A DNA stretch of 5,264 nt from Calditrichota bacterium (GTDB lineage: Bacteria; Calditrichota; Calditrichia; RBG-13-44-9). This document shows positions 1 through 5,264 of the stretch, piece after piece. Location: contig JAFGSO010000391.1 in the NCBI GenBank assembly GCA_016934605.1, forward strand, positions 1 through 5,264, in the 5' to 3' direction. The position numbers and the translations under genes were made by a program. Numbering within the stretch: position 1 is the stretch's first letter; each line of letters starts with the position of its first letter. The notes under the pieces are model-generated. The model saw only the letters and a program-made list of their open reading frames with translations. It ran no database searches and had not been told where the DNA came from.

Positions 1-1
1 A

Positions 2-451
2 ATTCTTCAAAAACTGAATCATCTGATTGAAGAACTTTCCACGTCCGATCGGTTTATTAAACTTTTCCTGGCCAGCTATAATAAAGATACTGCTGAATTC
101 ATTTATGTTAATGCCGGACACAATCCGCCACTCCATTTTTCCCGAAAAAACCAACTTGCAAAATTGAAGAAAAATAGCGTATGTATTGGTGTTGTTCCTT
201 TTGATTACCGGATTGAAAAAATTCACCTGGAGAAAAATGACATTCTGCTGATGTATACAGACGGTGTCCTGGAGGCAAAAAATGATCTGCATGAAATGTT
301 CGGAGAAAAAAACCTGGTCCAGGCTGTGCTCGATAAACAGAATCAAAACTGTGAAGTGATTCAGGATGAAATAACTCTGAGAGTACTGGACCACTGCGGA
401 GACCGTCCTCTTGATGATGATTACACACTTTTCATCATCAAGAAAAATTAA
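2..451 (+). CDS. SpoIIE/RsbU-type PP2C-like serine phosphatase, C-terminal fragment
   Basis: The frame is open from the left edge to a TAA, giving 149 residues, so the true start and N-terminal sensor region lie outside the window. The fragment carries signatures of the SpoIIE/RsbU branch of PP2C-like phosphatases: VNAGHNPP at fragment residues 36-43, the strand-turn LLMYTDGVLEA at 82-92, whose Asp87-Gly88 is the usual metal-binding pair, and the closing DDDYTLFII at 138-146, where an Asp again binds metal. In this family the Mn/Mg-dependent enzyme removes phosphate from a Ser/Thr of a STAS anti-anti-sigma factor or similar protein in a partner-switching pathway; that role is family knowledge and no partner gene is in view. 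A TTG at 164 could be mistaken for a start, but the conserved AGHNPP block lies upstream of it in the same frame. The upstream part could be a GAF, PAS, HAMP or receiver domain, which cannot be seen here. Confidence 0.9.
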   Translation: MLQKLNHLIEELSTSDRFIKLFLASYNKDTAEFIYVNAGHNPPLHFSRKNQLAKLKKNSVCIGVVPFDYRIEKIHLEKNDILLMYTDGVLEAKNDLHEMFGEKNLVQAVLDKQNQNCEVIQDEITLRVLDHCGDRPLDDDYTLFIIKKN

Positions 452-497
452 TTTCCCTGCATTCACTCCTTCCTTAAATTTATATATGATTATGTCC

Positions 498-529
498 TTT
501 GATCAGCTCATTGTATACTCTTACATTTG
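498..529 (+). promoter_or_regulatory. Possible Bacteroidota-style promoter (TTTG, 20 nt, TAnnTTTG)
   Basis: TTTG at 498-501 is followed after 20 nt by TACATTTG at 522-529, an exact match to the -33/-7 consensus known from Bacteroidota (TTTG, about 19-21 nt, TAnnTTTG). The first gene downstream starts about 390 nt later, beyond the inverted-repeat element, so a transcript from here would be a long leader or a non-coding RNA. The match is short, lies in AT-rich DNA where chance hits are common, and counts only if the host is a Bacteroidota relative, which is not established. Confidence 0.22.
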
Positions 530-638
530 ATAATATACGTTTGGATTTTACAAATTTTCGACTAAAGATATAGAAAGAAATGCTACAGAACACGGCATAT
601 TTTATGGCAATTTTTATGACAACAACCTCTTCCATAAT

Positions 639-655
639 GGAGCTGTATCAAAAGT
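639..655 (+). repeat. Left terminal inverted repeat of the MITE-like element
   Basis: GGAGCTGTATCAAAAGT pairs with the complement of 808-824. The single mismatch is the third base (A641 against a G on the opposite arm). Pairing stops just inside at 656. Confidence 0.75.
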
Positions 656-712
656 TATGTTATTATGAAATAATATACATTATTGCGTAGATCCATCATT
701 TAAAGTAACTCT

Positions 713-757
713 CCCTCTTCGCCCTTTCTCTTTTAATAAAAAGGAGTTTGGGGTGGG
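713..757. repeat. Imperfect palindrome, possible REP-like hairpin, inside the element
   Basis: The left arm is C/T-rich and the right arm G/A-rich around an AATA loop at 735-738. Pairable blocks are 728-734 with 739-746 (one bulged G at 744), 722-724 with 750-752, and 713-715 with 755-757, separated by small internal loops. The right arm ends in GGGGTGGGTTA. From memory, comparable palindromes with a trailing GGGGTGGG are scattered between genes in many environmental bacteria as REP-like units; whether this one is repeated in its genome cannot be seen. No T run follows it, so it is a poor intrinsic terminator. Confidence 0.4.
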
Positions 758-807
758 TTAATAAATTAATATTGAAAAGCGTAATTCATATTTATACACA
801 TATTTTG

Positions 808-824
808 ACTTTTGATACAGCCCC
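808..824 (-). repeat. Right terminal inverted repeat of the MITE-like element
   Basis: On the minus strand this reads GGGGCTGTATCAAAAGT, the partner of 639-655. A purine-rich run (825-840) follows directly outside it. A short ACCTC/GAGGT pair (625-629 and 836-840) just outside the two ends may be chance or may mean that homology between the arms extends further with gaps. Confidence 0.75.
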
Positions 825-857
825 AGAGAGAGGGGGAGGTTTAAAAAACATCCAAAA

Positions 858-887
858 TTTGAATATTTCTGAGTATGATTACGTTTA
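858..887 (+). promoter_or_regulatory. Possible rqcH promoter
   Basis: TTTG at 858-861 and TACGTTTA at 880-887 are 18 nt apart. This is one base off the Bacteroidota -7 consensus TAnnTTTG and about one base short in spacing. Transcription would begin roughly 30 nt before the rqcH ATG, a sensible leader length. A sigma-70 reading is poor: TTGAAT at 859-864 has no good -10 box at 16-18 nt. Position is the main support. Confidence 0.28.
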
Positions 888-924
888 GCTGGCAGAGATT
901 TAGTAGTACAGCCGGAGCAACTTT

Positions 925-2586
925 ATGGAACTGCATTATATAACACTTCTTCGACAGGCAAAATTCATGCATTCTTGTCTGAAAGGCAGTATCATCACTG
1001 CCAGTTTCACCCGAAAAAAAAATGAAATGATATTACGATTGGACGGGCAATCTTTACCAACTCAGGAATTGATTCTTTCATCAGATGCCGTTTACCCGTT
1101 TCTATTGCTTCGAGATTTCCGAAAATCCAGCGGCATTTCCACCAATGTGATGGATTCGCTAATCGGCAAGCAAATCGAAAAAATTTCTATTTCTGAGAAT
1201 GACCGTCTGATCGAGTTCATATTTTTAGACTGGAATCATCGTCTGTTGCTTCAGTTTTTCAGAAACAGAACAAATTTTTTTATTCTGGATCCCTCAGATA
1301 TAATCATCAGTGCCTTTAAACATCAGAAAAAATACAAAAATACGGCATTCGGTCTTCAGACGACCAAAAAACTTTCTCCTTTGGATATTACCAGATGTCA
1401 ATTTTATCAATTACTCAGTACTCACCATAATATGCCAGTAGTAGCGCTTTTAAAAAAACACTTCATCTTTATGTCTTCTGCAATTATCAGAGAAATAACT
1501 CTGAAAAGCGGATTGGATGAAGCAATTCTGGCGGGAGATATAGAGGAAAATCAGACAGAATTACTCTATTATTGTCTAAAGGATTTTTTCACCAGATGCC
1601 TGAATGATCCTCCAAGAGTATATCTGAAAGGTGAATTTCCGCAGGCATTTTCCCTTACCGAAATGAAAATTTATACAGATTATGATGTGCGGTTTTTTAA
1701 AAATGTAAATGAGGCCCTTTCTTTCTATTTCTTCCGAAAACAGAAGCTGGATCGGATTGTGAAAAAAAGAGACCGTATTGTCACTATTATCGAGAATAAA
1801 ATCGGGCAGTTGGAAAAACTGATAGCCCACCTGAAATCACTTCCCGATGAAAAGGAACAGCGATCTTATTTACAGAAAATCGGGGAATTGATCCTTGCCC
1901 AAATGTATAATATTCCGTCCGGAAAAGCAGAAATTGAACTGACGGATCTTTATGATCCATCTCAGAAAAAAATGAGAGTGAGAATAAATCCGGAATTATC
2001 TTTACAGGAAAATGCCGGGAATTACTTTGATAAAGCTCGGGATGTTGCGCAAAATATGAGGCAGGTGAAGAGAAATATTGAAGAACATCGGAAAAAACTG
2101 GATCAATTACACCATATTAATTCGATCATTCAAAAGGAACTCGATTTCAGAGATTTAGATAAAATTGAAAAAAAACTCGTCGATATGCATATTATTCAGA
2201 CAGACGAACAGCATATGGAAGAAGTTTACCGGCCTTATAGATCGTATTTCATCGATAACTGGGAAATTTGGGTCGGTAAAAACGCGAAGAGTAATGATGA
2301 AACAACTTTCCGCCATGCCCACAAGGAGGATCTCTGGCTGCATGCCCAGGGAGTGAGCGGATCGCATGTGATAATCAGGAGAAGTAGTGAAAAGAAAGAG
2401 GTTCCCAAAAGAACGATTGAATACGCTGCCAGGCTGGCTGCAACGAATAGTCGGTCCAAAACAAGCAGTTATGTACCGGTGATCGTTACACATGTAAAAT
2501 ATGTTCATAAGCCGAAGGGTACGCCCCCGGGAACAGTGAATGCTGAAAGAGTAAAAACAATTTTTGTTGAACCTCTGAAGGAATAA
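925..2586 (+). CDS. rqcH: RqcH / NFACT family protein (ribosome-associated quality control, Ala-tailing factor)
   Basis: The 553-aa product has the layout and length of bacterial RqcH (NFACT, formerly annotated fibronectin-binding protein A). The NFACT-N domain covers about residues 1-155 and includes Asp93-Arg94 in NDRLIEF, equivalent to the Asp-Arg pair needed for alanine tailing in Bacillus subtilis RqcH. A helical, HhH-like part spans about 155-260. Charged coiled-coil segments lie near 265-305 and 365-425. The C-terminal NFACT-R (DUF814) domain at about 437-550 shows DLWLHAQGVSGSHVIIRR (469-486) and KPKGTPPGTV (529-538). In the studied homologue the protein binds obstructed 50S subunits carrying peptidyl-tRNA and adds C-terminal alanines that mark the stalled chain for degradation; the activity here is inferred from the conserved pair. 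The ATG is fixed by an in-frame TAG at 904-906 and by GGAG at 913-916, 8 nt before it. The gene appears monocistronic: 89 AT-rich nt separate it from the next start. Confidence 0.9.
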   Translation: MELHYITLLRQAKFMHSCLKGSIITASFTRKKNEMILRLDGQSLPTQELILSSDAVYPFLLLRDFRKSSGISTNVMDSLIGKQIEKISISENDRLIEFIFLDWNHRLLLQFFRNRTNFFILDPSDIIISAFKHQKKYKNTAFGLQTTKKLSPLDITRCQFYQLLSTHHNMPVVALLKKHFIFMSSAIIREITLKSGLDEAILAGDIEENQTELLYYCLKDFFTRCLNDPPRVYLKGEFPQAFSLTEMKIYTDYDVRFFKNVNEALSFYFFRKQKLDRIVKKRDRIVTIIENKIGQLEKLIAHLKSLPDEKEQRSYLQKIGELILAQMYNIPSGKAEIELTDLYDPSQKKMRVRINPELSLQENAGNYFDKARDVAQNMRQVKRNIEEHRKKLDQLHHINSIIQKELDFRDLDKIEKKLVDMHIIQTDEQHMEEVYRPYRSYFIDNWEIWVGKNAKSNDETTFRHAHKEDLWLHAQGVSGSHVIIRRSSEKKEVPKRTIEYAARLAATNSRSKTSSYVPVIVTHVKYVHKPKGTPPGTVNAERVKTIFVEPLKE

Positions 2587-2675
2587 ATTCTCATTTTTTC
2601 ATTATGATTGGCCATGAAATTTACCTTAATTATGAATTGTATTCTGCATATGAATTAAAATAAAAGGGGTTTATT

Positions 2676-3839
2676 ATGAGAAATATTTTACTCTGGTACA
2701 CCATATTGGTTTTTATAAATACAATCGGGTGTCAAAATAATTTGAGTCAGTCCCGATCGACGGTCAAGGTTGTTTCCGCTTTCCCCAATATACAATTTAA
2801 ACGACCGGTAGATCTTCAAACTCCCATGGACGGTTCAAACCGATTGTTCGTTCTGGAACAGCAGGGTAAAATTTTTGTATTCGATAATTCTCCGTCAGTT
2901 TCTGAAAAACTCCTTTTTCTGGACATTACAGACCGGGTGAACGATCGCGGCAATGAAGAAGGTTTGCTGGGACTTGCGTTTCATCCAGATTTCAGTTCAA
3001 ATAAGTACTTTTTTCTGGATTATACTTCGGATAATCCCAGAAGGACAATTATTGCCAGGTACCAGGTTGATCCCAATATGCCTTCCCGTGCACTGAAAGA
3101 AAGCGAGCAGGTGATATTGGAAGTACCACAGCCTTATAGTAACCATAACGGGGGGCAAATTTCATTCGGCCCGGATGGTTATCTTTATATTGCCCTGGGA
3201 GACGGCGGCTCTGGCGGAGATCCCCACAATAATGGACAGAATCCCCGGACTCTTCTGGGAAGCATTCTGAGAATTGATATAGACCAAACCTCCGGTAATA
3301 AACTCTACGGGATACCGGCTGACAATCCCTTTTACGGAAATACCGAAGGATTTAAAGAAGAAATTTATGCTTATGGATTAAGAAATCCATGGCGTTTTAG
3401 CTTCGATTTAGAAACAAACAGGTTTTGGACAGGCGATGTCGGACAAAATAAGTACGAAGAAATTGATATTATCATCAAAGGCGGGAACTACGGCTGGAAT
3501 ATTTTCGAAGGATTCCATCTTTACGGCAATCCCGCAGATACCGCGGGAAAGTCCTTGATAGATCCGGTGTGGGAATACAGCCACGATGTCGGACAATCGG
3601 TAACCGGAGGATTTGTATATCGTGGAATATCTGTCCCGGAACTTACCGGTTTGTATATATATGCGGACTATGTTTCAGGCAGAATCTGGGGTCTCAAGTA
3701 CGATGGTATAAATGATATTCAGAATGAACTTCTGCTGGAAAGTGATCTGAATATTTCATCATTCGGAACCGATCAGGATAATGAATTATACCTTTGTGCA
3801 TTTGATGGATACATTTATCGTTTTCAGAGCCAGAACTGA
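2676..3839 (+). CDS. PQQ-dependent sugar dehydrogenase-like (GSDH family) exported beta-propeller, probable lipoprotein
   Basis: The 387-aa product belongs to the glucose/sorbosone dehydrogenase family, six-bladed propellers that oxidise aldose sugars with PQQ (E. coli YliI/Asd type). Family landmarks in order are EEGLLGLAFHPDF (94-106), HNGG (157-160, His157 in the place of the catalytic base), FGPDGYLYIALGDGGSGGDP (164-183), LRNPWR (235-240, with the substrate/cofactor-side arginines), TGDVGQ (252-257), GGNYGW (269-274), GGFVYRG (311-317) and YIYADYVSGRIWGL (327-340). No cytochrome c domain is attached. Residues 1-18 form a hydrophobic signal segment ending in TIGC; Cys19 could carry lipid, though Thr at -3 is not the preferred Leu/Val/Ile. 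Gln at +2 would favour outer-membrane sorting by the E. coli rule. The start has AGGGG at 2665-2669, 6 nt upstream, and an in-frame TAA at 2661. Substrate and true PQQ use are inferred; no PQQ synthesis genes are in view, and some relatives (HHIP-like) have other roles. Confidence 0.88.
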   Translation: MRNILLWYTILVFINTIGCQNNLSQSRSTVKVVSAFPNIQFKRPVDLQTPMDGSNRLFVLEQQGKIFVFDNSPSVSEKLLFLDITDRVNDRGNEEGLLGLAFHPDFSSNKYFFLDYTSDNPRRTIIARYQVDPNMPSRALKESEQVILEVPQPYSNHNGGQISFGPDGYLYIALGDGGSGGDPHNNGQNPRTLLGSILRIDIDQTSGNKLYGIPADNPFYGNTEGFKEEIYAYGLRNPWRFSFDLETNRFWTGDVGQNKYEEIDIIIKGGNYGWNIFEGFHLYGNPADTAGKSLIDPVWEYSHDVGQSVTGGFVYRGISVPELTGLYIYADYVSGRIWGLKYDGINDIQNELLLESDLNISSFGTDQDNELYLCAFDGYIYRFQSQN

Positions 3840-3848
3840 AGAAAACAT

Positions 3849-4478
3849 ATGATGGATATAATACCCAACGCCTTAAATAAATATCTTGAGGATTTGCTTC
3901 CTCCAAGAGATAAACAATTAACAGAGATGGAAAATTATGCCGCAGGCAACAATTTTCCTATTGTCGGTCCTCAGGTCGGGCATCTGCTTTTTCAACTGTC
4001 ACGTCTTTATCGGCCTGAAAAAATCTTCGAGATGGGCTCGGGCTTCGGATATTCCGCTTACTGGTTTGCCAGAGGAGCACCGGAATCTGCGATAACACTG
4101 ACAGACCAGGATGAAAATAATCTCCGAATGGCGCGAAATTGGCTGGAAAGAGGGAAATTCATCAACAGATTGGAGTTCATCACCGGTGAATCAATCGAAA
4201 TTCTGCGAAAAAACAGATCAGAATTTGATTTCATATTTATCGACATCGATAAATATGATTATCCTGAGGCGTTTCGGCTTGCCGTTGAACGAGTCCGGAG
4301 GGGCGGACTGATAATAATTGATAATCTTCTCTGGTATGGAAGAGTGCTAGATCCGGCTATAGAAGACCGGTCAACCCAAGGCGTTCGCGAAACGAACATG
4401 CTGCTTTTTCAGACACCCGGTATTTTTTCAACGTTGCTTCCCATAAGGGATGGACTGGGGATTTCTCTGAAACTTTAA
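3849..4478 (+). CDS. Class I SAM-dependent O-methyltransferase (catechol/caffeoyl-CoA OMT family)
   Basis: The 209-aa protein matches the small, metal-dependent O-methyltransferase family (PF01596, COG4122). The SAM-binding glycine loop is EMGSGFGYS (61-69), with an acidic residue after the second strand at Asp86. FDFIFIDIDKYDY (126-138) gives Asp132 and Lys135, spaced like Asp141 and Lys144 of catechol OMT. IIIDNLLWYGRV (155-166) gives Asp158-Asn159, matching the other metal ligands. The ending IRDGLGISLK (199-208) is typical. Length is normal and the gene looks intact. The substrate is unknown: a catechol-like small molecule, an acyl-CoA ester, or tRNA hydroxyuridine as for the related TrmR/YrrM are all possible. 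It starts 9 nt after the dehydrogenase stop with only a weak GAAG-type site (3838-3841), so co-transcription and translational coupling are likely. A second in-frame ATG at 3852 is an equally possible start and changes one residue. Confidence 0.9.
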   Translation: MMDIIPNALNKYLEDLLPPRDKQLTEMENYAAGNNFPIVGPQVGHLLFQLSRLYRPEKIFEMGSGFGYSAYWFARGAPESAITLTDQDENNLRMARNWLERGKFINRLEFITGESIEILRKNRSEFDFIFIDIDKYDYPEAFRLAVERVRRGGLIIIDNLLWYGRVLDPAIEDRSTQGVRETNMLLFQTPGIFSTLLPIRDGLGISLKL

Positions 4479-4555
4479 ACATGTCTTTTAAAATATGCAC
4501 ATTTTTTCTGTTTTTGTTTATTCTTTAATATATGTTGTTTATATTATCACAACTT

Positions 4556-4607
4556 TTTACCGCTTTAAGAACTGTTCTATGTCATGAGCCGGATTCACTT
4601 CGGTAAA
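4556..4607. repeat. Weak inverted repeat upstream of lhgO
   Basis: TTTACCG (4556-4562) is complementary to CGGTAAA (4601-4607), enclosing 38 nt. The 163-nt gap before lhgO has no other notable stem. A 7-bp stem with so long a loop is expected by chance about this often in such a region, so structure is only suggested. Confidence 0.2.
4568..4578. promoter_or_regulatory. Short perfect palindrome, possible operator upstream of lhgO
   Basis: AGAAC-T-GTTCT is an 11-bp odd palindrome, 63 nt before the lhgO start. Its half-sites resemble GAAC/GTTC repressor boxes, but the 1-nt spacing does not fit LexA of Bacillus type (4-nt spacing). No convincing -35/-10 pair could be placed around it. It is listed only as a candidate regulator site. 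Confidence 0.18.
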
Positions 4608-4641
4608 TTAATATCTTACACATATATTAGCAGAGGTTCAA

Positions 4642-5264
4642 ATGAACGAAAAGAAATATGATGTGGCGGTTATTGGGGGCGGTATAGTAGGTTGTGCAAC
4701 AGCCATGGCTTTATCTGAATCACAAAAAATCTCTATCATAATACTTGAAGCGGAAGATAAACTTGCCGCTCATCAAACCGGTAATAACAGTGGAGTTATT
4801 CACTCAGGGCTTTACTACAAACCAGGTTCCATGAAAGCACAAAATTGTGTTGAGGGCCGGGAGGCATTATATAGTTTTTGTGAGAAGCATAATATTGCCC
4901 ACGATCGATGCGGGAAACTGGTAGTGGCAACCAGTGAGGACCAGATTCCTGCACTAGATGAACTTCAGCGACGCGGAACCGCAAACGGTCTGCAGAATAT
5001 CAAACGTCTGTCACCAGAGGAAATGAAAGAATATGAACCACATGTAAGCGGAATTGCCGGCATGCGGATTCAGGAAACCGGAATTGTTGATTTTGTGCAG
5101 GTTACAAATAAATTTGCAGAAATAGTCCAGGAGCGTGGAGGAGAAATTCGGAAAAATGCCCGTGTCATCGGATTTCAGCGTGAACCGGATGGACTGGTTC
5201 TGGAAACCACCGCCGGAACCGTCCATTGTAAGAACCTGGTTAACTGTGCAGGTCTCCAGTCAGA
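4642..5264 (+). CDS. lhgO: L-2-hydroxyglutarate oxidase/dehydrogenase, N-terminal part
   Basis: The frame runs open from ATG to the right edge and gives the first 207 residues of a protein normally about 400-420 aa. The N-terminus is an FAD-binding Rossmann fold, VAVIGGGIVGCATA (8-21), with Glu36 closing the second strand. The stretch from His44 to Gly72 contains HQTGNNSGVIHSG and YYKPGSMKAQ, which distinguish LhgO from other DAO-family flavoenzymes; CGKLVVAT (90-97) and GIVDF (147-151) agree as well. The enzyme oxidises L-2-hydroxyglutarate to 2-oxoglutarate; in E. coli electrons go to the membrane quinone pool during glutarate/lysine breakdown, and elsewhere it acts in metabolite repair. 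No glutarate hydroxylase (csiD) is visible beside it, so the repair role is the simpler guess. The start is set by AGAGG at 4632-4636 and an in-frame TAA at 4609. The 163-nt gap from the methyltransferase suggests its own promoter. Confidence 0.93.
   Translation, partial: MNEKKYDVAVIGGGIVGCATAMALSESQKISIIILEAEDKLAAHQTGNNSGVIHSGLYYKPGSMKAQNCVEGREALYSFCEKHNIAHDRCGKLVVATSEDQIPALDELQRRGTANGLQNIKRLSPEEMKEYEPHVSGIAGMRIQETGIVDFVQVTNKFAEIVQERGGEIRKNARVIGFQREPDGLVLETTAGTVHCKNLVNCAGLQS

Larger units (their letters stand above)
639..824. mobile_element. MITE-like 186-bp element with terminal inverted repeats
   Basis: The segment is bounded by 17-bp inverted repeats, GGAGCTGTATCAAAAGT at 639-655 and its complement at 808-824, matching at 16 of 17 positions with 14 consecutive matches. 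Such long near-perfect arms 186 bp apart are very unlikely by chance. The GG.GCTGT..CAAAAG form resembles, from memory, the ends of DDE-transposase insertion sequences, but I cannot name a family. The interior has no transposase frame. It holds an AT-only hairpin (661-666 with 670-675) and a G/C-richer imperfect palindrome (713-757). This fits a non-autonomous MITE or an internally deleted insertion sequence. No target-site duplication is visible (ATAAT on the left, AGAGA on the right), so the insertion may be old or the exact ends slightly different. It sits between two genes and breaks neither. Confidence 0.62.
452..924. other. Gene-free AT-rich intergenic region of 473 nt
   Basis: No convincing reading frame lies between the phosphatase stop and the rqcH start. 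The longest one noticed, 36 codons from ATG 580 to TAG 690, runs through the left terminal repeat of the inserted element and resembles nothing known. The stretch holds a possible promoter near 498-529, a 186-bp inverted-repeat element at 639-824 with an internal imperfect palindrome, a purine-rich run at 825-840, and a possible rqcH promoter at 858-887. No clear intrinsic terminator (stable G/C stem followed by a T run) follows the phosphatase gene. Confidence 0.8.

Noticed and set aside
108..428. A 106-codon minus-strand frame over the phosphatase gene
   Set aside because: It is a shadow of the clearly conserved SpoIIE-type coding frame on the other strand; its translation resembles no protein family.
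164..451. TTG at 164 as the start of a separate small protein
   Set aside because: The conserved AGHNPP block lies upstream in the same uninterrupted frame, so this is an internal codon of a longer phosphatase.
580..690. A 36-codon frame (ATG 580 to TAG 690) after a purine-rich stretch
   Set aside because: It runs through the left terminal repeat, has a poor ribosome site, low-complexity content and no recognisable domain. It is most likely chance.
2155..2508. A 117-codon minus-strand frame over the end of rqcH
   Set aside because: It lies opposite the NFACT-R domain, which is strongly conserved in the plus frame, so the antisense frame is incidental.
2597..2619. Possible terminator after rqcH (TTTCAT pairing with ATGAAA)
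   Set aside because: The stem has 6 mostly A-T pairs and an 11-nt loop with no T run after it; too weak to call an intrinsic terminator.
2631..2656. Direct repeat TATGAATT (2631-2638 and 2649-2656) in the gap before the sugar dehydrogenase
   Set aside because: Two 8-bp AT-rich copies in an AT-rich spacer are expected by chance; no further copies are seen.
4479..4530. T-rich stretch after the methyltransferase as a terminator
   Set aside because: T runs are present (around 4502-4515) but no stable G/C stem precedes them; only 4-bp complementarities such as ATGT/ACAT can be drawn.

Overview
This is a compact, mostly single-strand stretch of a bacterial chromosome with low G+C (about 40% by eye). 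All five genes lie on the + strand. Shine-Dalgarno-like sites are visible before three of the four starts in the window. No gene names a phylum. The mix suggests a free-living Gram-negative, possibly of the Fibrobacterota-Chlorobiota-Bacteroidota side: a SpoIIE/RsbU-type phosphatase, a full-length NFACT/RqcH protein, a lipoprotein-like PQQ-type sugar dehydrogenase, and two near matches to Bacteroidota-style promoters. That placement is inference only.

Layout. Positions 2-451 hold the C-terminal 149 residues of a PP2C-like serine phosphatase (SpoIIE/RsbU family), cut by the left edge. Positions 452-924 are a 473-nt gene-free, AT-rich gap. Inside it lies a 186-bp element (639-824) bounded by 17-bp terminal inverted repeats that match at 16 of 17 positions. 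It holds a G/C-richer imperfect palindrome and no gene, and is best read as a MITE-like or decayed insertion element. Positions 925-2586 encode a 553-aa RqcH/NFACT protein of ribosome-associated quality control, with the Asp-Arg pair and both the NFACT-N and NFACT-R domains visible. Positions 2676-3839 encode a 387-aa exported sugar dehydrogenase of the GSDH (soluble aldose dehydrogenase-like) family with a possible lipid-attachment cysteine. Nine nucleotides later, 3849-4478 encodes a 209-aa class I O-methyltransferase, probably in the same transcript. After a 163-nt AT-rich gap, 4642 to the right edge encodes the first 207 residues of an FAD-dependent L-2-hydroxyglutarate oxidase (LhgO), cut by the window.

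The genes do not form one recognisable pathway. They look like a housekeeping and metabolic run: signalling phosphatase, ribosome rescue, periplasmic sugar oxidation, methyl transfer and metabolite repair. Only the dehydrogenase and methyltransferase are close enough to be called a likely operon. I found no CRISPR array, tRNA, rRNA, defence system or clearly new multi-gene system. The most unusual item is the small inverted-repeat element upstream of rqcH.
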